Assembly: GCA_035525055.1 (NCBI GenBank)
Contig: DATLEZ010000047.1
Location: 1 to 38,956 of the forward strand
Direction: 5' to 3'
Length of the DNA stretch: 38,956 bases
Origin: DATEEG01 sp035525055
GTDB taxonomy: Bacteria > Actinomycetota > Acidimicrobiia > Spongiisociales > ZC4RG35
Positions 16,605-23,752 of this stretch are shown here, in pieces. The notes beneath the pieces were generated by a model. That model was not told the DNA's origin, ran no database searches, and saw only the letters and a list, made by a program, of their open reading frames with translations. The position numbers were made by a program, and so were the translations under genes. How positions within the stretch are numbered: position 1 is the stretch's first letter; the number at the start of each line of letters is the position of its first letter.

Positions 16605-17645
16605 ATGTCTGACGACCTCTTCTCCCGCCTTTTCGAGCTTTTCAACCAGCCCGGGCCCGTCAATTGGAAGCTGGCAGGTGAGGTGGCCCGACATCTGGCG
16701 GGCGAGTCCGAAGCCATCGATCCGTGGGCGGCGGAAGAGCAGCGAGAACTCGTGAGGCTGGCGGAATACCGGCTCGAGGGGGAAACTCCCTTTGCCGTGC
16801 AACCCGCCCCCGAGGTGCTGGTGATCGATGGGCAGAATTGGGTGGACCGGGTGCTTCCCGGATTCGGCTACCTGGCGGAGGCGATCGCCGAGGCCTCTGG
16901 CGGCCTCCAGCTCGGTCCGGGCATTCCGGGAATCGGCCCAACAATCGCCGGGATGCAGGTGGGATCACTGATTGGCGGCCTCTCTCGACAAATCCCGGCC
17001 ACTTTTGAGTCGGGATATCCGGTGGAGCCACCCGGACCACTGCTGGTGATCGGTCCAGGAGTCGATCGAGTCGTCAGCGGAACCGGGGCGGCAGCCAGAG
17101 ACATACGGTTGTGGGTTGCCGCCGAAGAAGTCGCCCATCGGGCCTTGTTCGGCGTTCCGTGGCTGACCGAGCATCTCGCCAGGCTGGTGAGCGCCTACTC
17201 GACGCACTTGCTTCCGGATCCCGAAAAGCTGATGAAGATGTTCAGCGAGGACACCGACCGGATGGCAGCCAGCCTGGGCGACCCGAAGAGCCTTGATGAC
17301 CTGCTCGAGAATGAGGAGTCGGCGCCACACCGCCTAGCCCTCGAAGCGTTCCTCACGATCAGCTCCGGGTATTCCCATCTCCTCGCCAAGCGAGCGGTGG
17401 GCAGTCTTTTGCATGACATCGACACCTATGGATCCCCGCAAACCGAGACCCCGGGAGGACTGGGTCTCCCTGTTGCGAACCACCCGATGATCGTGGCCGG
17501 AGCAGCGTTCTGCGCCGACATCGAACGTCGGTACGGTCGCGAAGCCCTTGACGACCTCTGGCACGGACCGGAGCGACTGCCCACCGCCGAAGAACTGGCC
17601 GACCCGGTGGGGTGGGCTGCCCGGGTACTCCTCGATGGGATGTGA
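16605..17645 (+). CDS. DUF2342 / Zincin_2 family protein with altered HExxH
   Basis: 346 aa. The layout fits the actinobacterial DUF2342 family (zinc metalloprotease-like, annotated in relatives as F420 biosynthesis-associated): N-terminal helix with NWKLAGEVARHLAG, then PGPLLVIGPGVDRV, then the metal-site helix and a GVPWLTEHL segment. The metal motif, expected as HExxH, reads EEVAH (E174-H178), so the first zinc-binding His is Glu. The expected second-site glutamate helix reads ISSGYSHLLAKRAV and lacks the usual EGH. The active site therefore looks lost. ATG abuts a heptamer array and has no Shine-Dalgarno. Family membership is by recognition, not by search. Confidence 0.75.
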   Translation: MSDDLFSRLFELFNQPGPVNWKLAGEVARHLAGESEAIDPWAAEEQRELVRLAEYRLEGETPFAVQPAPEVLVIDGQNWVDRVLPGFGYLAEAIAEASGGLQLGPGIPGIGPTIAGMQVGSLIGGLSRQIPATFESGYPVEPPGPLLVIGPGVDRVVSGTGAAARDIRLWVAAEEVAHRALFGVPWLTEHLARLVSAYSTHLLPDPEKLMKMFSEDTDRMAASLGDPKSLDDLLENEESAPHRLALEAFLTISSGYSHLLAKRAVGSLLHDIDTYGSPQTETPGGLGLPVANHPMIVAGAAFCADIERRYGREALDDLWHGPERLPTAEELADPVGWAARVLLDGM

Positions 17646-17654
17646 CCGGAGGCG

Positions 17655-17689
17655 TTTTACGTTCTACGTTTTACGTTCTACGTTCTACG
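17655..17689. repeat. Heptamer array TTYTACG x5
   Basis: Five exact 7-nt units: TTTTACG, TTCTACG, TTTTACG, TTCTACG, TTCTACG. It is AT-richer than the surroundings and lies between the DUF2342 stop and the peroxiredoxin Shine-Dalgarno. Confidence 0.9.
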
Positions 17690-17715
17690 CGTTAAGCCAG
17701 TAGGAGGATTCCACG

Positions 17716-18165
17716 ATGGTCCTTGTGGGTGAGGCGGCGCCTGACTTTCTGCTTCGTGACCAGGCGCGGGCGAAGCGTTCTCTTGCCGACCTGGCGGGGG
17801 CCAAGGCGATGGTCATCTTCATGCCGTTCGCCTTCACCAATACCTGCCTTGGTGAAATGTGCACCCTTCGGGACAACCTCCACCACCTCGAAGCCAGCGG
17901 CACCAAGTTCTTTGTGATCACCACCGACACCCTTCACTCGAATCGGCGCTGGGCCGAGGATCAGGGGTTCGAATTCCCGATCCTGTCGGACTTCTGGCCG
18001 CACGGCGAGGTGGCCTCGGCCTACGGATGTTTTAACCCCGCGATCGGGGTGGCCATGCGATCTACCTACATCCTCGATGAAGCCGGTGTGGTGAAGGAGA
18101 TCATCGCCACAGACCGTTTGGATACCCCGAGAGACTTCACCGAATATGAGCGAGCCTTGGGCTGA
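17716..18165 (+). CDS. Peroxiredoxin, AhpE-like
   Basis: 149-aa thioredoxin-fold peroxidase that reduces hydrogen peroxide and organic hydroperoxides. The active-site motif PFAFTNTCLGEMC carries the conserved Pro, Thr (T41) and peroxidatic Cys C44; a second Cys is at C49. Relatives of the AhpE 1-Cys class usually read PxAFTxxCTGEMC, so this fits well. The C-terminal RSTYILDEAGVV segment holds the conserved Arg. The AGGAGG Shine-Dalgarno 7 nt before ATG is one of the strongest in the window. It converges on the RseB-like gene with only 16 nt between stops, and that gap carries a TTCTACG-type heptamer remnant. Confidence 0.9.
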   Translation: MVLVGEAAPDFLLRDQARAKRSLADLAGAKAMVIFMPFAFTNTCLGEMCTLRDNLHHLEASGTKFFVITTDTLHSNRRWAEDQGFEFPILSDFWPHGEVASAYGCFNPAIGVAMRSTYILDEAGVVKEIIATDRLDTPRDFTEYERALG

Positions 18166-18181
18166 AGGTCAACGTAGAACG

Positions 18182-19144
18182 TTACGAGAACAGCGACAGG
18201 ATCCGGTCGAAGAAGCTCGGGCGGCTCGGAGCGGGAAGGCCAGCGAGGACGGCCGACTGGAGATCGACCGGCAGGTCACCGTGAAGCGCCATTCCGCCTT
18301 CGGCAGTGTCCCAGACGAGGGTGACGGTGCCGGGGCGGAACCACCGGGAATACTTGCCGAGTTCACCGGTCCAGGTCCGGGCGTCGGTGATGTCAGTGAC
18401 CGAGAACTGGCCAGGGATGTGATAGAGGGCGAAGGCGAAGAAGCCATCCGAGTAGTACCCCATCTCGCCGTCGTGGTTCCACCCGTAAACGTCGAGGCGC
18501 CGAAAGGTGCCAATCTTGACCGGGAAGGCCTCGGCCGGAAAGTCGGTGTCTTTCGTGAGTTTCCTGACCTCGCCCGAGTTGGCACTCGGAACCCGGGGCG
18601 TCGCCGAAACGAATGACGTCATGCTGGTGGTGCAGTAGACCGAGCCGTCAGAGTTGAGCGTCTCCGAACGAAGCAGCGCACCGGTTCCCTGATCGAAGGT
18701 GAGCCGAACCCGGGCCTTGCCCCCGGTTGTAAGGGTTAGCTCGTCGGCTGGCCTCTTAAGATACGTAACGGCTTTGGTCACGCTGATCTGGTATCCCACC
18801 GGCGGCTTCGTGGCCGCGGCCACTTGCACTGCCGTGGCCGAGCCCCCCGGACCGGTGACCGCCAACAAACCGGCACCGGCTGAGACGGCAGGGGCCCCAT
18901 CGACGCCCGCAGAGATGTAGAGCTTCCCGTCTCTTTGGGCGAGATGAGCGGCCGAGTCGCGCAGACCCACCGGGGTATTGCAGGCCAGAACTTGATCACC
19001 GGAGAACTCGGCGGCAGCAGCCCGTTCGAAGTATGAGGCAAGATCGCCCTCGGCGGCCACAGCCGGTAGCGCCGGGACCATGAGGGCCGAGACGACGACG
19101 ACCGTGGCAACCAGCACGGCGAACCGGGAACGGCGGCGGGTCAT
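18182..19144 (-). CDS. RseB/MucB-like secreted regulator of the ECF sigma locus
   Basis: 320 aa with a clear signal peptide (basic MTRRRSR, hydrophobic core, cleavage near AVAA-EGD). The mature part looks like a LolA/RseB-type beta fold: an N-terminal half with KLYISAGVDG and VRLTFDQGTGALLRSETLNSDG, and a C-terminal half with WFRPGTVTLVWDTAEGGMALHGDLP. In RseB/MucB proteins this periplasmic factor binds the anti-sigma factor and senses envelope damage. Its ATG overlaps the anti-sigma stop (ATGA), and it is third after the sigma and anti-sigma genes, which is why I favour this role. The stop codon sits in a TTCTACG-type heptamer remnant. Sequence similarity to RseB is weak to the eye. Confidence 0.65.
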   Translation of the reverse strand: MTRRRSRFAVLVATVVVVSALMVPALPAVAAEGDLASYFERAAAAEFSGDQVLACNTPVGLRDSAAHLAQRDGKLYISAGVDGAPAVSAGAGLLAVTGPGGSATAVQVAAATKPPVGYQISVTKAVTYLKRPADELTLTTGGKARVRLTFDQGTGALLRSETLNSDGSVYCTTSMTSFVSATPRVPSANSGEVRKLTKDTDFPAEAFPVKIGTFRRLDVYGWNHDGEMGYYSDGFFAFALYHIPGQFSVTDITDARTWTGELGKYSRWFRPGTVTLVWDTAEGGMALHGDLPVDLQSAVLAGLPAPSRPSFFDRILSLFS

Positions 19145-19593
19145 CCGTTGACACCCGAATCGACATCACCGAAGAAGAGATTCTCGAGCGGCACCAGGCG
19201 ACCGGTCTGGTTCTGGTCGAGCGATGCCCGGGCCCGATACGTCAAGCTGAATTCGTTCCCCGACAAAGTGACGACGTCTCCCGGGGAGGCCATGGCCGCA
19301 AGGGCAAGGACGATCGTCACGGCGGCGGCAGCAGCTCCCATAAGCATCTTGGCGCGTCGATAGATCGGGGAGGCAGCCGGGGCCTTGGTCGTCAGCTCGG
19401 GAGGCAGCTCGAGCATTGGAAGGGCCCTCAATCGCGCCCGAACGAACATCATGTCGGTTAATTCGTCGCGACAGAGATCGCATCCGGCAAGGTGCGACTC
19501 TGCCCGGCGTCGCTCCAGGGGCGGCAGTTCGCCGTCGAGGTAGGTGGATACCACCTCGCCGAGGTGAAGAACCAGCGGGCGATCGGAGTTCAC
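19141..19593 (-). CDS. Anti-sigma factor with zinc-finger (zf-HC2) domain
   Basis: 150 aa. The N-terminal anti-sigma domain has the ZAS motif HLAGCDLC (H-x3-C-x2-C) after a VSTYLDGELPPLERRRAESH helix. A single membrane helix (MLMGAAAAAVTIVLALAAMAS) is followed by a small extracytoplasmic tail (LSGNEFSLTYRARASLDQNQTGRLV). It should hold the sigma factor at the membrane until a redox or envelope signal. GTG at 19593 overlaps the sigma stop as GTGA; the frame extends upstream but inside the sigma gene. Sigma, anti-sigma and RseB-like genes are thus chained by two 4-nt overlaps. Confidence 0.92.
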   Translation of the reverse strand: MNSDRPLVLHLGEVVSTYLDGELPPLERRRAESHLAGCDLCRDELTDMMFVRARLRALPMLELPPELTTKAPAASPIYRRAKMLMGAAAAAVTIVLALAAMASPGDVVTLSGNEFSLTYRARASLDQNQTGRLVPLENLFFGDVDSGVNG

Positions 19594-20096
19594 GTCAGGC
19601 TCTCCCTCAGGAGTCGGCGGCCGCGGTGGATACGGCTGCGGACGGTCCCCACCGGAATCGCCACTGCGATAGAGATCTCCTCGTAGGAGAGTCCAATGAC
19701 GTCGCACATGACTACTGCTTCCCGGAACTCGTAAGGAAGATCGGAGAGAGCTTTCTGGATGTCGTCGTCAAGGCGAAGGTCGGACAGAACGTCGTCAGGA
19801 GATGGTGACGAGAAGCTGGCAAGGACCTGGTCGGAGTCGTCGGGGAATGGAAGTGTCGGACGGCGCCGGCGCTTACGAACCTCGTCGAGGAAGGCGTTGC
19901 GGGTGATTCGCCACAACCAACCCTCGAACGACCCGGGCTGGTATTCGGCCAAGCCGCTCCTGACGCGCAGAAGGACCTCTTGGACGAGGTCGTTGGCATC
20001 ATGCGGATTGCCAGAAAGGCGATAGGCGTAGTTGTATATTTTGCGGCCATGGCTGCGCGCCACCTCTTCCCAGGTGAGGGGGAAGGTCTCAGACAT
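19590..20096 (-). CDS. sigE: ECF sigma factor (RpoE/SigE-like)
   Basis: 168 aa, the normal ECF size. Region 2 reads IYNYAYRLSGNPHDANDLVQEVLLRV...SFEGWLWRITRNAFLDEVRKRRRR. Region 4 reads DLPYEFREAVVMCDVIGLSYEEISIAVAIPVGTVRSRIHRGRRLL. Region 1.1 and region 3 are absent, as expected. Upstream lies a GGAAC-17-CGTT promoter, the class such factors recognise, so autoregulation is likely. The order tatA-sigE-antisigma-rseB-like resembles the mycobacterial sigE-rseA-htrA-tatB neighbourhood, with an RseB-like protein instead of HtrA. The symbol reflects type and context, not proven orthology. Confidence 0.92.
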   Translation of the reverse strand: MSETFPLTWEEVARSHGRKIYNYAYRLSGNPHDANDLVQEVLLRVRSGLAEYQPGSFEGWLWRITRNAFLDEVRKRRRRPTLPFPDDSDQVLASFSSPSPDDVLSDLRLDDDIQKALSDLPYEFREAVVMCDVIGLSYEEISIAVAIPVGTVRSRIHRGRRLLRESLT

Positions 20097-20112
20097 AAGA
20101 CCTCAATCCCTC

Positions 20113-20138
20113 AACGTTCTGGGGCCGCCAGAAGTTCC
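20113..20138 (-). promoter_or_regulatory. ECF-type autoregulatory promoter of the sigma operon
   Basis: On the minus strand GGAAC (20134-20138, part of GGAACTT) and CGTT (20113-20116) are separated by 17 nt, 16 nt upstream of the sigma ATG. This matches promoters of SigE/RpoE-type sigma factors. The spacer contains an imperfect inverted repeat TTCTGG / CCAGAA. Confidence 0.7.
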
Positions 20139-20162
20139 TGCTATCGGGGCCGAGAGCCGGAA

Positions 20163-20357
20163 CTAGCTGTTGTTTTCGGTCTTGGTTGGCGCCTCGCCGG
20201 GGGCTGCTGCCTCGTCGGAACCTTCCTGAATGCCCTTTCGGAACTCCTTGGCCGACGCACCGAGCGATCGAGCGAGTTCGGGCAGTTTGCGGGCTCCAAA
20301 AATCAGCAGGACGACCACCAAAATGATGATCCACTCGGGGCCTTTGGGAGAAAACAT
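20163..20357 (-). CDS. tatA: Sec-independent protein translocase TatA
   Basis: 64 aa. N-terminal hydrophobic helix (PEWIIILVVVLLIFG) followed by the hallmark FGARKLPELARSLGASAKEFRKGI amphipathic helix and a short charged tail. TatA forms the pore of the twin-arginine export system with TatB and TatC, which are not in the window. TatA rather than TatB is chosen because of the short tail and the FGxxKLPEL motif. AGGAGG lies about 11 nt before the ATG, rather far. The sigma gene follows 66 nt downstream with its own promoter. Confidence 0.92.
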   Translation of the reverse strand: MFSPKGPEWIIILVVVLLIFGARKLPELARSLGASAKEFRKGIQEGSDEAAAPGEAPTKTENNS

Positions 20358-20437
20358 ATGGGCTAAAGCCTCCTTGGCACTCCAAGCTTACCCCCAATCG
20401 GGAACTGCGGGCGAATGTGTACGAATGCGACGCCCTC

Positions 20438-20478
20438 GGGAACCCAAGGGTTCCCCGTTTTACGTTCTACGTAAAACG
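20438..20478 (-). terminator. Double hairpin, likely terminator, with heptamer units
   Basis: Perfect GGGAACCC-AA-GGGTTCCC (20438-20455) is followed at once by the palindrome CGTTTTACGT-TCT-ACGTAAAACG (20456-20478), made of TTTTACG / TTCTACG / TAAAACG units. It lies just downstream of the gene ending at 20483 and upstream of tatA. Confidence 0.5.
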
Positions 20479-20482
20479 CTCC

Positions 20483-21451
20483 CTAGGACAGAGCCAGAGA
20501 GTCGACCATCTTCTGCAGCCGGTCCCTTGTCACGAACCTGACCCGGGGCTCGCGGCGTTCCAGGGTATAGATCTCGAAGGGCCCGTACTTATCGGTGACC
20601 AGCATGCCGCGATCGGTGCCAGACGAGGAAAACTCGACCATGAAGCGACGAATCACGGCCTCATCGAGTTCAGGGTGGTCTCCCGGCTTGTAGCTGTCCT
20701 CGACGATGTAGGTGCGCTCGCCTGCCTTGGAGGCGATCCAGGCGCTGAGCCCGGCAGCCGAAACCTGGTAGCCGAACAGCCTCAAAAGGCCAACGACCAG
20801 TTCACCGGCAGAGACTTTGGCGGGATCGATTCCCTGTGCGCGAAGTCCGGTGTTGACTGCTTTGGGGAGGCGAAGTTCGTTGGATAGTGGCGGAAGCTCA
20901 TCTGATCGGACCGTTTCCGCCACCCCAGGTCGAACGCCGCTTGGCCCCCCCTCAGCATCCGAAAAGGACTGAGCCAGGGGGTCGTTGGCCAGGATCGAGA
21001 GGTTCAGAATGTTGACGCCCTCGAGCTTGGGCGGAAGAATTCCGGGTACATCGAGTTTGGCGCGCCCCACCTCGCGGACTTCTCCACGTCCCGCCTCGGC
21101 TGCCACCTCCGTGACCCCGGCCAGAGGCAGCGAATGGCGCTTCTCCCTCATCACCTCGATGGCTTCGCCTACCAGCAATTCCGAGAGGATTTCGTCGTCG
21201 CCGTCCGGTAGGGGCACGTCGAAACGAACCCGGGCAGTGTGGCCCTCCACCGCGAATTCGGCCACCGCCGGACGAAAGTGGGTGAAATCGACTTTGGGCT
21301 CGGATGGGGCCGCGGCAGCCTTGGCTTTCCGTCCCTTGACGGGTGTTTCGATGCCGAGTTCGGCCTGAAGGGCCTTACGGCGGCGGCTTAGGTAGATGCT
21401 GACGGCAATGAGGATCACCGCCACGAAGAGCAGTCCGGCTCCAATTTCCAT
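20483..21451 (-). CDS. Membrane-anchored protein of unknown function
   Basis: 322 aa. One N-terminal helix (GAGLLFVAVILIAVSIYLSR) is followed by a basic KGRKAKAAAA linker and a large cytoplasmic part. I do not recognise the middle region (about 50-200). The C-terminal 110 residues (ELVVGLLRLFGYQVSAAG...DRGMLVTDKYGPFEIYTLERREPRVRFVTRDRLQKMVDSL) resemble the Mrr-type restriction-endonuclease-like fold in order of elements, including the sgaDRGmlvT strand and the closing i.lvtrd.L helix. The catalytic D-x-n-(D/E)xK residues are not visible, so this would be an inactive version. The start is supported by TAGTAT 7 nt before ATG. Confidence in the ORF is high; in the fold, low. Confidence 0.75.
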   Translation of the reverse strand: MEIGAGLLFVAVILIAVSIYLSRRRKALQAELGIETPVKGRKAKAAAAPSEPKVDFTHFRPAVAEFAVEGHTARVRFDVPLPDGDDEILSELLVGEAIEVMREKRHSLPLAGVTEVAAEAGRGEVREVGRAKLDVPGILPPKLEGVNILNLSILANDPLAQSFSDAEGGPSGVRPGVAETVRSDELPPLSNELRLPKAVNTGLRAQGIDPAKVSAGELVVGLLRLFGYQVSAAGLSAWIASKAGERTYIVEDSYKPGDHPELDEAVIRRFMVEFSSSGTDRGMLVTDKYGPFEIYTLERREPRVRFVTRDRLQKMVDSLALS

Positions 21452-21458
21452 GGGAGGG

Positions 21459-21464
21459 ATACTA
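21459..21464 (-). promoter_or_regulatory. -10 box of a leaderless gene (21451)
   Basis: TAGTAT on the minus strand, exactly 7 nt before the ATG. The intervening GGGAGGG-complement (read CCCTCCC) is not a ribosome binding site on this strand. Confidence 0.5.
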
Positions 21465-21501
21465 CGGGCAATGGGCGAGAGGTCGAGGGTTCAGGGAACC
21501 C

Positions 21502-21665
21502 GTGGTGCGTGGTGAGTGGTGGGTGGTCCGTTTCGGACTCTGTTTACGTTTCACGTTTGCGGTCGAATCCCAACAACTCGGTCGAACACGGGTTCGATCA
21601 GAAGGCAGTGCGGATAGCGCAGAACGGGTTTTCGACCCACCACTCACCACTCACGACTCACCACT
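21502..21665. repeat. Inverted heptamer arrays, right one forming the CLC stop
   Basis: Left array 21502-21529: GTGGTGC, GTGGTGA, GTGGTGG, GTGGTCC. Right array 21638-21665: CACCACT, CACCACT, CACGACT, CACCACT. Each is four units (28 bp), and they are near-complementary across a 108-nt spacer. The spacer also contains diverged GTTTACG / TTTCACG units (21542-21555). The right array encodes the last residues and the stop of the CLC gene. Confidence 0.85.
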
Positions 21666-23735
21666 CTTCTGAATTTCCTCCAGGCTCACCTCGGCCGTTG
21701 GCTCATCGGCTCCGGCGTTGAGCCGTTCGATCATCTCGCCGCGCGAATTGGGCGTTCCGAAGGCAGTGATGACGTCGCCGGCCAGGAGGCTGGTGGCCCC
21801 ACCGGGAACGATTACTTCACGATCCCGCCTGATGGACACCAGCGTCGAACCCTCAGGCCAGGCGACCTCGCGAACCGCCTTGCCGTCGGCGATCGATCCA
21901 GGAGGGACCCTGAAGTCGTAGTAGGCGACACCCGGATCAGTACGTTGATCGAGCCGGCGACGGCCCAGCTCACGATCGGTCCGATTGCCCAGCGCCCGGT
22001 GATATGCCCGGACCGCTTCCTCTCGTCGGAACAACCCGACGAACCTTCCGGAACCGTCTTCGGCCACCACAGGCAACCGCCCGATCCCGAGTGACGCCAG
22101 TCGTTCCATCGCACGAGACACTGGTGTGTTCGGAGTCACCGTGACCGGCCTGGGAGTCATCACCTCCGACACGAGTACTTTGTCAGACGGGCCCCCGGCC
22201 CTGATCACGTCGGCCACTGTGACGACCCCAACGACCAGACCATCATCCAAGACCGCCAACCCGTTGTACTTGTAACGCGCCATCCGCTTTTGGGCGTCGG
22301 CCAGGGTCTGGCCGGGGGTGGCGGTTGCATGCGGCTGATGCATCACGTCGCCGACAATGACAGTGTCGAGGATGTCGCCTTCACCATGCGGGGCAAACTT
22401 GATCCCCCTGCGTCGCAAGGTGCCCGTGTAGAGGCTCTCGTTGTGGAATCGATCAGCGATGAACGTTGCCATCACAGTGCCGAGCATCAACGGCAGCACC
22501 AGGCCATAGTCACGTGCTCCAGTGAGCTCGAAAGCGATCATCATCGCCGTCAACGGGGCGCGGGCCACAGCTGCGATCACGGTCGCCATCCCGACCAGAG
22601 CCAGCGAGCCCGGTTTCAGAGTTCCGAAGCCCCAGATTGGCTCCAACAGGCGGCCCAGCCCGGCACCGAGGCTTGCCCCGATAAAGAGACTCGGAAAGAA
22701 GGCTCCGCCGGCCGCTCCCGATGTCGTGGTGAAAGCAGTCGCCACCAACTTGGCGAGGGCGATGAGGACAAGAGCCCACCAAACCGTTCCGGCTACGCCC
22801 GCCCTCTCCACCAGATCCGACTCGACGAGAATCTGGTTCAAGAATTCCTGGCCCGTGCCGAGCACGTCGGGTTCGATGAGACCTATGGCGCCGACCACCA
22901 GCCCGAAAATCACGGGGCGCCACCCTCTCAAATTGGGACGCGCCACTCCCCAGCGATCCAGCAGGTCGACGCCTCGGAGCAAGCCCAGGCCCGCGAAAGC
23001 TGCCACCGCCGATAGCAGCAGGAAGACAATCAACTGCCGCGGATCCTCGAGTGTGTAGGACGCTGCCCTGATAGTCAGCTCCTCGCCGACGATGCTGCGG
23101 CTGGTGATGGCAGCAACCACTGACGCGATCACGATGGCCGAGAGGTGGCGAACGGCGAAGCTGCCGAGGATCACCTCCATTGCAAACAACATCCCTGCGA
23201 TCGGGGCGTTGAAACTGGCGCCGATCCCGGCTCCGGCCCCGGCCGCCACCAGGCTCCTGATCTGATCAGGCCCGAGATGGAAGAACCGGGAGATCACGGA
23301 ACCGATAGCGGCCCCAATCTGCACGATCGGGCCCTCGCGACCACCGGATCCACCGCCACCGAGGGTCAGGGCAGTGGCCACGATCTTGGCCGGGACCACC
23401 CTCCCTCGCATGCGACCATCGTGGACCCCTAGGGCCGCGATCACATCGGGTACTCCGTCTCCCTCGACCTCGGGAGCGAATCTCCTTGCCACCCACCAGG
23501 CCACCAGGAACCCCAGGGGCACCGCGATCAACACCCACCATCGTCGCCCACCTACCAGGCCCTCAAGAGTGTCGAAGCCTTCGGCGATTCCATCGATCAC
23601 CAGAACGAGGGCGGCTGCGCCAACTCCGACGCCTACCCCGACGAGTGCAGAGAGAGCCAGGAAGCCGGTGGTATCGCGGTCGGTGATGACATCGACGGCG
23701 GGGAGCTGACGCCAGCGACGAGCAAAAGACCTCAC
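21651..23735 (-). CDS. CLC-type Cl-/H+ antiporter with CBS pair and TrkA-C domain
   Basis: 694 aa. The CLC membrane domain (about 20-440) has the filter motif GREGP with gating glutamate E134, GASFNAPIAG and GAFFPSLFIG. The first filter loop reads GDGVP instead of GSGIP, so the central serine is Asp. Two CBS domains follow (VGDVMHQPHATATPG..., VSEVMTPRPVTVTPN...), then a TrkA-C-like domain (YDFRVPPGSIADGKAVREV...VITAFGTPNS), typical of ligand-gated bacterial CLCs. The gating Glu suggests an antiporter rather than a channel. GTG at 23735 has TAAGGT 6 nt upstream. The last residues (SGES) and the TGA are inside a heptamer array, so the original C-terminus may have been altered. Confidence 0.92.
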   Translation of the reverse strand: MRSFARRWRQLPAVDVITDRDTTGFLALSALVGVGVGVGAAALVLVIDGIAEGFDTLEGLVGGRRWWVLIAVPLGFLVAWWVARRFAPEVEGDGVPDVIAALGVHDGRMRGRVVPAKIVATALTLGGGGSGGREGPIVQIGAAIGSVISRFFHLGPDQIRSLVAAGAGAGIGASFNAPIAGMLFAMEVILGSFAVRHLSAIVIASVVAAITSRSIVGEELTIRAASYTLEDPRQLIVFLLLSAVAAFAGLGLLRGVDLLDRWGVARPNLRGWRPVIFGLVVGAIGLIEPDVLGTGQEFLNQILVESDLVERAGVAGTVWWALVLIALAKLVATAFTTTSGAAGGAFFPSLFIGASLGAGLGRLLEPIWGFGTLKPGSLALVGMATVIAAVARAPLTAMMIAFELTGARDYGLVLPLMLGTVMATFIADRFHNESLYTGTLRRRGIKFAPHGEGDILDTVIVGDVMHQPHATATPGQTLADAQKRMARYKYNGLAVLDDGLVVGVVTVADVIRAGGPSDKVLVSEVMTPRPVTVTPNTPVSRAMERLASLGIGRLPVVAEDGSGRFVGLFRREEAVRAYHRALGNRTDRELGRRRLDQRTDPGVAYYDFRVPPGSIADGKAVREVAWPEGSTLVSIRRDREVIVPGGATSLLAGDVITAFGTPNSRGEMIERLNAGADEPTAEVSLEEIQKSGES

Positions 23736-23741
23736 CGTCGA

Positions 23742-23747
23742 ACCTTA
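23742..23747 (-). promoter_or_regulatory. -10 box of the leaderless CLC gene
   Basis: TAAGGT on the minus strand, 6 nt before the GTG start. It lies inside the 17-nt gap between the CLC gene and the divergent MFS gene. Confidence 0.45.
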
Positions 23748-23752
23748 AAGAC

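Noticed and set aside
16544..16717. Longer N-terminus for moaE (start at 16717)
   Set aside because: It would translate the CACC heptamer array and overlap the divergent DUF2342 gene; the MoaE core begins at 16543.
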